A stretch of 8,272 bases of DNA from JAVBUZ01 sp031554725 (GTDB lineage Bacteria > Bacillota > Clostridia > Lachnospirales > Lachnospiraceae), in NCBI GenBank assembly GCA_031554725.1, contig JAVBUZ010000247.1, forward strand, positions 1-8,272, in the 5' to 3' direction. Below the pieces are notes generated by a model, which was given only the letters and a program-made list of their open reading frames with translations, searched no databases and had not been told where the DNA came from. Positions 1 through 5,989 of this stretch are shown piece after piece (the stretch's first letter is position 1; each line of letters starts with the position of its first letter). The position numbers and the translations under genes were made by a program.

Positions 1-1
1 T

Positions 2-385
2 GAAATTGCCGAAACGAAAGAGTTAGTATTCATTGGAAAAGACTTAGCGGATGAGTATACTGGATCAAAATATTCAAAACATATCAAAGGGGGGAATGCA
101 AAAGCAAAAGCAAATGCAGCACAGGGAATACCTGAAATGCTCGAGATTTCAACAAATAGACAGTTTGAGCAGAATAGAAAAGAAAAACATAAAAAAGATG
201 CGGCTTTTGGCTGGTATCGTTATGAGTCTCGATTTGCATTACCAGTTTATAATGAATCGGGAGAACTTTCGAGATATAACGTGTTTCATGCTGTGATGTT
301 GATTAGACATCATACTAATGGAAAAAGGTATCTCTATGACATCGTGGACATTAAAAAGGAAACGAGCACGCCGCCTAGGCAATAG
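2..385 (+). CDS. C-terminal part of a phage/mobile-element polyvalent protein (nuclease-like C-terminal domain), 5' end outside the window
   Basis: The frame is open from the left edge and ends at TAG 383-385, giving 127 visible residues. The visible part starts EIAETKELVFIGKDLADEYT, continues with a Lys/Ala-rich stretch (KGGNAKAKANAAQGIPEM), then a conserved-looking segment with GWYRYESRFALPVYNESGE, YNVFHAVMLIRHH and YLYDIVDIKKETSTP. From memory, this block closes large phage or integrative-element proteins in Clostridia, of the type annotated as phage Barnase-EndoU-ColicinE5/D-RelE-like (PBECR) nuclease or MuF-like C-terminal domains. I could not confirm the family by search. His and Arg/Tyr residues in the last 80 positions would fit an RNase fold, but no catalytic set can be assigned. 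An internal ATG at 137 lacks a convincing ribosome binding site, so I read the ORF as continuing upstream. It could also be a decayed remnant. No clear terminator follows. Confidence 0.6.
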   Translation, partial: EIAETKELVFIGKDLADEYTGSKYSKHIKGGNAKAKANAAQGIPEMLEISTNRQFEQNRKEKHKKDAAFGWYRYESRFALPVYNESGELSRYNVFHAVMLIRHHTNGKRYLYDIVDIKKETSTPPRQ

Positions 386-495
386 CCATACGGTAAAAAC
401 CCATTTCCTTTTATGTAATAATAATATAATTCAAGCATAAAAGCAAGCAAAAATTTACGGGATATAAAGTATAATATAATAGTAAAATGAAAGAA
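386..495. other. A+T-rich spacer without a recognisable gene
   Basis: This stretch follows the stop of the left-edge gene and precedes the long hairpin. It contains two copies of an ATAATATAAT string, at 421-430 and 471-480. The second copy offers TATAAT hexamers at 470-475 and 475-480. The nearest -35-like string, TTTACG at 454-459, sits 15 bases from the second hexamer, so a rightward promoter into the hairpin is possible but weak. I see no ORF, tRNA or terminator with a T-run here. Confidence 0.4.
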
Positions 496-608
496 TCTCT
501 AAATTCAGCCCCTATAATCTGTGACAATCCTTGTTTGCCATGTAAAAGGCTCATTGAAATGTCTGGCAAAATCGAATTGGAACGGATTATAGGGGCTGAA
601 TTTAGAGA
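496..608. repeat. Long palindromic element: perfect 24-bp inverted repeats enclosing a second inner stem (113 nt)
   Basis: The left arm 496-519 (starts TCTCTAAATTCAGCC) is the exact reverse complement of the right arm 585-608. Pairing continues inward: 520/584 as a T-G wobble, 521/583 and 522/582 as pairs, then 525-528 with 576-579, and TTTGCCA 534-540 with TGGCAAA 564-570. This leaves a 23-nt apical loop. The element lies 10 bases beyond the response-regulator stop (TAA, minus strand, 619-621). On the minus strand it is followed by the T-rich run TTCTTTCATTTT, so it may serve as transcript terminator for the kinase/regulator operon. The stem is much longer than a normal intrinsic terminator and the T-run is interrupted. 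The form also fits a miniature inverted-repeat element, but no clear target-site duplication is visible. Confidence 0.75.
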
Positions 609-618
609 AACACCCCTT

Positions 619-2220
619 TTACTTCAAATTCAAATACTCAGAAGGCGAAATCCCCTCCACCTTCTTAAATACCTTGCTAAAATAAAACGGGCTTTCAAAG
701 CCAAGCATATCGGCTAGTTCATACACTTTATAGTGTCCCTCGGCTAGAAGACGCTTGGCTTCTTTTATTTTAGCCATGCTGACATATTCATTAAAGCCAG
801 AGTCGCTATATTTTTTAAAGAGCTGGCTTAAGTAATTGGGGCTGATGCCAAAGACAGCGGCCACCTCATTTAAGGATAGGTGATCAGAAATATGCTCTTG
901 GATGTGATGCTTTACACTAGTAACAATATGGTTCTTATAATCTTTTTTCCGCTCTGAAAAGACATCGCAAAGCCTATCACTAAAAATGTGTAGCCAGTTT
1001 ACTATCTGTTCGATGGTGGTTTGGTGATAGATAGAACGATAACTATCTGGATAATCGGTGAAAAGCTCAGCCACAACAGACTCCCCACTTGGAAGGAGTG
1101 AAAGGGCTAGATATAAAATATTGCAAGCGGCGTCCATGGCTTGCACAATATGACTTGGATTGTTTGAAAACAGGTCCGTTATTTCTGTAATGGTTTGCTC
1201 TAAAATCTCCGCATCAAATTCTTCAAAGGCTTTGGTTAAGCGGTCCTTAAACAAAGCGATATGGAAGGCGCTGTGAGACAAATCGGCAGAAGAACACTGC
1301 GTAAAAAAGCAAGCAGGAGTAAACGCATCCGAATATCGAAAGGCCTGACGTGCATACTGATAAGACTCGCTAATGGATTGTGGGCTATTTACTAAAAGCC
1401 CTACACCTATACGAAAGTCCACATTATAATAGTTATGTATGGTACGAAATACGTTTTGAAGTATTTGAAGTAGGTTTTCTTCATAGTTGTCAGCGGGTTG
1501 GTCTGAGTAACAAAAGATAATGGCAAAATGTTTAATATCTAGGGCAAGACAATAGCAAGGAAGGTATTTGCCAGTAATTTCCTTAAGCATTTGCATGGTT
1601 GAGCCAAAAAGGCTAACCTGCTTTTCTATGGACATGTCGTTAGCGTTGTCACAGATGATTTCACCATGACAGCATAGGTAATGTGAATATTCAAAGTTTA
1701 AATGTAGGTCTGCTGCCTGCAAAGAAAACTGCTCTGCATCCTCAAAAAGATTATTTAAAAGACGAATAAAAAATTTATCATAAAATAAATGAATATCGGA
1801 AATAGCAGGTGTAGAAATCTGCGCATTTTTGTTTTGTGCCTCTTTTTGCTTAAGGAGCTTTTCAACAGAAGCTTGAAGGGACTGGGCAGTTAGCTCTATC
1901 TTTACAAGATAATCTGCAACACGATAGGTTAAAGCTTCCTTTGCCATTTGGAAATCTTCATAGCTAGTTAGGACAATGAAGGAAGGATGGTCGCTTCCAT
2001 AGCGCTCAAAACAGATACGTGCAAGCTCAAGCCCTGACATAATTGGCATTTTTATGTCTGTGATAACAATATCAGGAGCCTGCTGCTCAATAATTTGTAA
2101 TGCCACCTGACCATTTACAGCCGTACCACAAATTTCAATTCCGAGATTACTCCAATTTAGCATGGAAGAAATACCAGCCTGCACTAGCGGTTCGTCATCG
2201 ACAATTAATAATTTATACAT
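619..2220 (-). CDS. Two-component response regulator, YesN type (receiver domain + AraC-family DNA-binding domain)
   Basis: This is a 533-residue cytoplasmic transcription factor, probably the activator of the divergent importer operon. Residues 1-120 form a receiver domain: acidic pair D8/D9 in LLIVDDE, phosphoacceptor D55 in DIVITDIKMP, T85-S86-Y87, and conserved lysine K107 in DYLVK. Residues about 125-430 are a long linker region typical of YesN-like proteins, with no motif I can name. Residues about 433-533 form the AraC-type double helix-turn-helix, with helices around 450-471 (LNEVAAVFGISPNYLSQLFK) and 499-523 (VYELADMLGF...FSKVFKK), ending in the usual GISPSEYL. The start ATG has AGGAGGTG a few bases upstream, directly after the kinase stop, so the two genes are probably translationally linked. 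Length and motifs are complete. Its actual regulon is inferred from adjacency. Confidence 0.93.
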   Translation of the reverse strand: MYKLLIVDDEPLVQAGISSMLNWSNLGIEICGTAVNGQVALQIIEQQAPDIVITDIKMPIMSGLELARICFERYGSDHPSFIVLTSYEDFQMAKEALTYRVADYLVKIELTAQSLQASVEKLLKQKEAQNKNAQISTPAISDIHLFYDKFFIRLLNNLFEDAEQFSLQAADLHLNFEYSHYLCCHGEIICDNANDMSIEKQVSLFGSTMQMLKEITGKYLPCYCLALDIKHFAIIFCYSDQPADNYEENLLQILQNVFRTIHNYYNVDFRIGVGLLVNSPQSISESYQYARQAFRYSDAFTPACFFTQCSSADLSHSAFHIALFKDRLTKAFEEFDAEILEQTITEITDLFSNNPSHIVQAMDAACNILYLALSLLPSGESVVAELFTDYPDSYRSIYHQTTIEQIVNWLHIFSDRLCDVFSERKKDYKNHIVTSVKHHIQEHISDHLSLNEVAAVFGISPNYLSQLFKKYSDSGFNEYVSMAKIKEAKRLLAEGHYKVYELADMLGFESPFYFSKVFKKVEGISPSEYLNLK

Positions 2221-2232
2221 GGAGCACCTCCT

Positions 2233-3954
2233 TTACTTTTTGATAGGTAAATATATAGTCATGGTTGTATATTCGCCTTCTTTACTTTCAATGGAAATAC
2301 CGTACTTTTCACCAAATTCATATTGAATGCGCTTTTGAACATTGTAAAGTCCAATTTCCTTAAAGAAGGTTGAAGCGGTTTCACTTTGAGAATGCAGTAT
2401 TTTATATGCAGTTTCTTTGGACATGCCGACACCGTCATCTGTTACCCGAATAAGAAACTCATTTTTCCCCTTAGCTGATACATGAATTGTTACAGTGCCA
2501 GCACAGCCCTTTGGCTCAATGCCATGAAAAATAGCATTTTCAACAATGGGTTGTAGCGTAAATTTGACGATAGAGCAATCATATAATTCTTCAGAATCCA
2601 CCTGTATATCAAGAGAAATAGTTCCCCCATAGCGATACTGCTGGATGGTAAAATAATTTTCTACAAGCTCGAGCTCTTCTCTAACAGAGATTAAAAGAGT
2701 AGTGCCTTTTGAAATGCTTTTTAGCAGCCTTGATAGGGCAAGCGTCATTTCCGAAATGCCTGTAGCACCCTGCGTCGTTGCCATCCACTTAATAGAGTTT
2801 AATGTATTATACAAAAAATGCGGATTAATCTGACTTTGTAGCATCTGATATTCCAAATCACGCTTTTGTTTTTCGTCCTCTAGTCGTTTATTCATAAGGA
2901 CTATAACATTTTCCGATAAATCGTTGATGCCACGTCCAATATCCCCTAATTCGTGGTTCCACTCAACAGAAGTATCCCTTGTAAAATCACCCGCTGAGAT
3001 ACGCTTCATTCGTTCCTGAATTTTCTTAACTGGTACATTGATGGTTTGGTTTAATATAAACATTAAAGCAATACCCACGACTATAATAGCAATCATGGCT
3101 ACAAACAAAAACACACGATAAATAAGCTGCTGATTTGTAAGCTCAGAAGGAGAAATAATTTGGCTGACATAACAATTTTCCATAGATAGAGGAACTGTTA
3201 CAAACAAATCGTCATCATGCTCTGTAGGAAGCTCACATGCAACTAAGGTGCCATCAGAATACAGATACGTATGCTCATCCATAGTTAAATACAAGTGACT
3301 GTCCTCTGCAACGGTATAATTTTGAAGTGGCTTAATAAAAATATCAGAGGAAACCTCTATAACTAGGTAGCCACCCTGTACAGAGTTGTATCGATAAGTT
3401 ATAGGACGAATAATCATAAAAACCTGTTTGGGTATCCACATAGAAAACGGATCATTTACTAAACCAACAGAATAATTCAGGTTTTTCGCTTCCATAAGCT
3501 TCTCAAAATAGGGAAGCTTAGGTGCCATTTTAGCAATATCCTTGTTTGTAGAATAGGTAGTGGACAGCACTTGTAAAAAATTATCTCCACAAATAATGAG
3601 AACCCTAGGCATAAAGCTTTGGGACGGATTATTATTGTATTCTTCTGTTAAACGGTCATGGGTGGAAATGGATAAAGTAGAGGAAGGATTTGGATTTCCT
3701 TCTATATAAGAAGCAATGTCCGCGTTTGATTGACAAAAGCGAACCATTTGCTCCACGCCCTCCATGCTTTTATTTATATTATCGGATAAAAACTTTAGAT
3801 TGATTTCCGTGGATTGAACCAAACTATTTTGTAAATATCTTTTAAATATGTAATTACTTGCGGAGGTAATAATTACGCACATACCCAAAATAAAGGATAA
3901 AGTAATTAATAATATTTTTTTTTGGATGCCGATAGAAGATTTCTTTCGTTTCAT
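2233..3954 (-). CDS. Membrane sensor histidine kinase, YesM type (extracytoplasmic sensor, HAMP, His_kinase, HATPase)
   Basis: This is a 573-residue inner-membrane kinase and the cognate partner of the downstream response regulator. It has a basic N-terminus and a first membrane helix at about 13-34. An extracytoplasmic region at about 35-278 is of a size and pattern compatible with a dCache sensor. A second membrane helix (VFLFVAMIAIIVVGIALMFI, about 281-300) leads into a HAMP linker at about 301-355. The His_kinase box is LQSQINPHFLYNTLNSIKW, with H379 the predicted phosphorylated residue. The ATPase domain shows N473 in the N box (PIVENAIFHG), DDGVGM at 506-511, and EIGLYNVQKRI at 533-543. 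In that last box the usual first glycine of GIGL is replaced by E533. The gene is first in the operon; its start is preceded by AAGAGGTAA. It may sense a sugar directly or through the importer's binding protein, but the signal is not evident from sequence. Confidence 0.93.
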   Translation of the reverse strand: MKRKKSSIGIQKKILLITLSFILGMCVIITSASNYIFKRYLQNSLVQSTEINLKFLSDNINKSMEGVEQMVRFCQSNADIASYIEGNPNPSSTLSISTHDRLTEEYNNNPSQSFMPRVLIICGDNFLQVLSTTYSTNKDIAKMAPKLPYFEKLMEAKNLNYSVGLVNDPFSMWIPKQVFMIIRPITYRYNSVQGGYLVIEVSSDIFIKPLQNYTVAEDSHLYLTMDEHTYLYSDGTLVACELPTEHDDDLFVTVPLSMENCYVSQIISPSELTNQQLIYRVFLFVAMIAIIVVGIALMFILNQTINVPVKKIQERMKRISAGDFTRDTSVEWNHELGDIGRGINDLSENVIVLMNKRLEDEKQKRDLEYQMLQSQINPHFLYNTLNSIKWMATTQGATGISEMTLALSRLLKSISKGTTLLISVREELELVENYFTIQQYRYGGTISLDIQVDSEELYDCSIVKFTLQPIVENAIFHGIEPKGCAGTVTIHVSAKGKNEFLIRVTDDGVGMSKETAYKILHSQSETASTFFKEIGLYNVQKRIQYEFGEKYGISIESKEGEYTTMTIYLPIKK

Positions 3955-4000
3955 AGTTACCTCTTGTTTATAATCAATGTCATTAGGTTAATAAATTTGA

Positions 4001-4062
4001 ATGTGTAATATCGAAAATAGCATTCCCACGAGCAGACGCTCGCGCTTGGAGGAAAACGTAAT
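4001..4062. repeat. Diverged inverted copy of the palindrome's right arm
   Basis: Positions 4021-4062 (CATTCCCACG...AACGTAAT) are an imperfect reverse complement of 4248-4289: 33 of 42 positions match and 3 further ones would form G-U pairs. Similarity continues outward more weakly to about 4001 and 4309 (TCGAAAAT against ATTTTCG). The segment also has its own small hairpin, CGAGC 4029-4033 with GCTCG 4038-4042. The right arm can therefore pair either with this distant copy or with the nearer left arm at 4164-4210. The copy could be the remnant of an older insertion of the same element. Confidence 0.55.
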
Positions 4063-4163
4063 AGTAAAACTTTTCTTCAATGTTATTAAGATTAGAATGG
4101 TGGTTGCTACTTTAGGTAGTAATTAATGTAACAATATTTTATTAAAAGAAGCCATTATGTAGA

Positions 4164-4307
4164 TTACGATAACGAAAATACAATTCCGTAAGGGTAGTCT
4201 AGAAAAACGTTGGTGCTTAGAACCTGTAGTGTAGGTTCTTATGCACCATTACGTTTTTCTTCAAGTGAGAACGGCTGCCCGGCGGAATGTCATTTTCGTT
4301 ATTGTAA
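4164..4307. repeat. Layered palindromic element (144 nt) able to fold into one long hairpin
   Basis: Three nested stems can be traced. The outer stem pairs 4164-4188 with 4283-4307 (includes AACGAAAAT with ATTTTCGTT, three mismatches and one G-T). The middle stem pairs GGGTAG 4192-4197 with CTGCCC 4275-4280, with one G-T. The inner stem pairs AGAAAAACGT 4201-4210 with ACGTTTTTCT 4251-4260 perfectly, then TGGTGC 4211-4216 with GCACCA 4243-4248, and AGAACCT 4219-4225 with AGGTTCT 4233-4239. It may be a dispersed palindromic repeat, a MITE, or a structured leader RNA. I do not recognise it as a known riboswitch class. Confidence 0.7.
4201..4260. terminator. Terminator-like hairpin, symmetrical and possibly bidirectional
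   Basis: The inner part of the palindrome is a stem with a 7-base loop, bounded by AGAAAAACG on the left and CGTTTTTCT on the right. Read in either direction, the core stem is preceded by an A-run and followed by a T-run, the layout of a bidirectional intrinsic terminator. Between divergent operons this would insulate them or, if a rightward promoter lies upstream, act as an attenuator of the importer operon. The stem has internal loops, and the T-run lies partly in the closing helix, so termination strength is uncertain. Confidence 0.4.
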
Positions 4308-4408
4308 ATATATAAATCCTAGTTTTAAAATATTGTACTTAATCTACCTAAGTATACACTACTTTAAAGGCAAATTTCACGTAAAAATGTATCTTGGCAT
4401 AAATTTTG

Positions 4409-4455
4409 TATAATTTCTAAAAATTTTACATGCAGTCCTCAAAATAATGTAGAAT
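4409..4455 (+). promoter_or_regulatory. Candidate promoter region of the importer operon
   Basis: A perfect TATAAT lies at 4409-4414 but has no good -35 at 16-18 bases upstream. A second candidate is TTTACA (4425-4430) with TAGAAT (4450-4455), at a long spacing of 19. Weak core elements would suit a promoter that depends on an AraC-type activator. Either choice would give a leader of roughly 100-150 bases before the binding-protein gene. Confidence 0.25.
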
Positions 4456-4506
4456 GTGAGTAAATTGTGAATGAAAATTATAGAAATCTCCATGTCATCA
4501 ATGGAA

Positions 4507-4516
4507 ATCCTAGGAT
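4507..4516. promoter_or_regulatory. 10-bp perfect palindrome, possible operator
   Basis: ATCCTAGGAT reads the same on both strands and lies about 50 bases upstream of the importer start, in the leader. The half-string ATCCTAG recurs at 4317-4323. Nearby, ATGTCA (4492-4497) and TGACAT (4521-4526) form an inverted pair flanking it. It may be a protein-binding site or part of a small leader hairpin. Chance occurrence is quite possible. Confidence 0.2.
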
Positions 4517-4565
4517 ATACTGACATCAGAGTTAAAGATAACTTAATATTTAAGGAGGATATGAA

Positions 4566-5891
4566 ATGAAAAAGAAATTACTAAGCTTACTTTTAGCAAC
4601 AGCGATGGTTGCTACCACTCTTGTAGGATGTGGAAATACACCTACTCCAGCACAGGAAAGCAAATCAGAGAGCAAAGCAGAAACAAAACAAGAATCACAG
4701 CAGGCTGAGGTAACAGCAGAGCCAGTAAGTCTAAAATGGGCTATCTGGGATAAAGACACAACTGTATATTGGCAAGCACTTGCAGATGCTTATACAGAAG
4801 CAAATCCTAATGTAACAGTTACTCTTGTAGATTTAGGATCTACAGATTACATGACTGTACTTGCTACAGAATTATCAGGACAGGGAAGTGATTTTGACGT
4901 TGTAACCGTTAAAGATGTTCCAGGCTATGCAACTCTAGTTCAGAAAAATGCAATTATTTCTTTAGACCAATATATTAGTGACAACAGCATTGACTTAGCT
5001 CAATATGCAGGTGTTACAGATCAGGTAACCGTAGATGGAAGCCTATATGAACTTCCTTTTAGAAATGACTTCTGGGTTGTATTCTACAACAAAGATCTTT
5101 TCGATGCAGCAGGAGTTGCTTATCCTACAAATGATATGACATTTGAAGAATATGATGCACTTGCAAGAGAAATGACAGATACAACTTTTGGTAACCAGAT
5201 TTATGGTGCTCATTACCACACATGGAGATCAGCAGTACAGCTATTTGGCGTTCTTGATGGAGAACACAGCATCTTAGATGGTAGCTACGAATTCTTCAAA
5301 CCATACTATGAAATGGTACTAAATCAAGAAACAGATAAAGTAACAAGAAGCTATACAGATCTTAAAACAGAAGGTTTACACTATTCAGCAGCATTCTCTG
5401 GCGGAGATGTAGCAATGATGAACATGGGATCATGGTTTATTTCAACATTAATCAACAATATTAAGAGTGGCGACTATGATGCAAGCCTATGCGGAAACTG
5501 GGGTATGGTTAAATATCCTCATGCAGACGGTGTAGAAGCAGGTTCAACACTTGGTACAATTACAGGCCTTGCAGTAACAAGTGCTTCCACTAAAAAAGAC
5601 GCAGCTTGGGATTTTGTAAAATGGGTTAGTGGTGAGGAAGGCGCAGCAGTTATGGCTGAAACAGGAAACTTCCCAGCAATTATGACTGCAGAAGCACGTG
5701 ATTTAATCACAGGACTTGAAGGCTTCCCAACAGATGAAGCTAGTAAAGAAGCATTAAATGTATCGAACCTATACCTTGAGGTACCTTACGCACCAAACGT
5801 ATCAGAAATCAACTCGACTCTTGATTCATATCATGGAAGCATTATGTCAGGTGAAATGACAATTGATGATGTTATCAAAGCAATGAACTAA
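4566..5891 (+). CDS. Carbohydrate ABC importer solute-binding lipoprotein (extracellular binding protein family 1)
   Basis: This 441-residue protein captures the sugar outside the cell and hands it to the two permeases encoded next. Residues 1-21 are a lipoprotein signal peptide (MKKKLLSLLLATAMVATTLVG) with lipobox LVGC, so C22 is the lipidated residue. A Ser/Glu/Lys/Gln-rich linker covers about 27-52. The rest is a family 1 binding fold (UgpB/MalE-like), with the typical LPFRNDFWVVFYNKDLFDAAGV and, later, GDVAMMNMGSWF and a WDFVKWVSGEEGA segment. Length is normal for the family. The start is fixed by AAGGAGG at 4552-4558, seven bases upstream. The ligand cannot be read from sequence. The GH88-like gene in the same operon suggests an unsaturated uronic-acid oligosaccharide. 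Codons look like those of its neighbours. Confidence 0.94.
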   Translation: MKKKLLSLLLATAMVATTLVGCGNTPTPAQESKSESKAETKQESQQAEVTAEPVSLKWAIWDKDTTVYWQALADAYTEANPNVTVTLVDLGSTDYMTVLATELSGQGSDFDVVTVKDVPGYATLVQKNAIISLDQYISDNSIDLAQYAGVTDQVTVDGSLYELPFRNDFWVVFYNKDLFDAAGVAYPTNDMTFEEYDALAREMTDTTFGNQIYGAHYHTWRSAVQLFGVLDGEHSILDGSYEFFKPYYEMVLNQETDKVTRSYTDLKTEGLHYSAAFSGGDVAMMNMGSWFISTLINNIKSGDYDASLCGNWGMVKYPHADGVEAGSTLGTITGLAVTSASTKKDAAWDFVKWVSGEEGAAVMAETGNFPAIMTAEARDLITGLEGFPTDEASKEALNVSNLYLEVPYAPNVSEINSTLDSYHGSIMSGEMTIDDVIKAMN

Positions 5892-5930
5892 GCAGTATCA
5901 AAAATTATTAATCAGTAATTAAGAAGATTA

Positions 5931-5966
5931 CCGGTAAAAATGTGGGGTCGGAATACCGGCCCCATA
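5931..5966 (+). promoter_or_regulatory. Intercistronic stem-loop between binding protein and permease, with competing alternative stem
   Basis: TGGGGTCGG (5943-5951) pairs with CCGGCCCCA (5956-5964), nine pairs including one G-T, with loop AATA. No T-run follows, so it is not a standard terminator. It more likely protects the 3' end of the binding-protein message, a common way to make more binding protein than permease. CCGGTA (5931-5936) can instead pair with TACCGG (5954-5959), which would break the main stem. The first permease's ribosome binding site lies only about 14 bases downstream. Confidence 0.55.
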
Positions 5967-5989
5967 CTTATAGTAACAAGGAGTAAACT

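Larger units (their letters stand above)
3955..4565. other. Divergent intergenic region between the two-component operon and the importer operon
   Basis: This 611-base region separates two divergently transcribed operons and must hold both promoters and the regulator's binding sites. It contains a diverged inverted-repeat arm (4001-4062), a small hairpin with 7-bp stem (TTGCTAC 4104-4110 with GTAGTAA 4116-4122), and a folded palindrome (4164-4307). To the right lies the A+T-rich leader of the importer operon. I found no convincing protein-coding gene in it. For the minus-strand kinase gene only a weak TATAAA-like -10 near 3969-3974 could be seen, without a good -35. Confidence 0.7.

Noticed and set aside
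51..296. Rightward ORF in another frame at the left edge
   Set aside because: It overlaps the frame that gives a recognisable conserved protein end; the translation looks like frame noise.
386..618. CRISPR array or tRNA in the left spacer
   Set aside because: There are only two unequal repeats of an A+T string and one palindrome; no regular repeat-spacer pattern and no cloverleaf.
487..717. Possible 76-residue rightward ORF
   Set aside because: It consists mostly of the 113-nt hairpin and the antisense of the response-regulator C-terminus, and has no ribosome binding site.
4394..4410. Sigma-54-like string TTGGCAT...TTTGTA
   Set aside because: The -24 GG is present but the -12 GC is GT, and no sigma-54 activator is encoded here; the AraC-type regulator does not use sigma-54.
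4210..4413. Possible 67-residue rightward ORF in the intergenic region
   Set aside because: It runs through the palindromic element, has no ribosome binding site, and its composition does not look like a protein.
4561..4569. ATGAAATGA mini-ORF overlapping the binding-protein start
   Set aside because: It has two codons only and sits too close to the Shine-Dalgarno sequence; the in-frame ATG at 4566 has ideal spacing.
4550..4759. Minus-strand ORF opposite the binding-protein signal peptide
   Set aside because: It is a shadow of a well-supported lipoprotein gene on the other strand.
5519..5710. Minus-strand ORF inside the binding-protein gene
   Set aside because: It is antisense to a clear coding region and has no ribosome binding site or motif.
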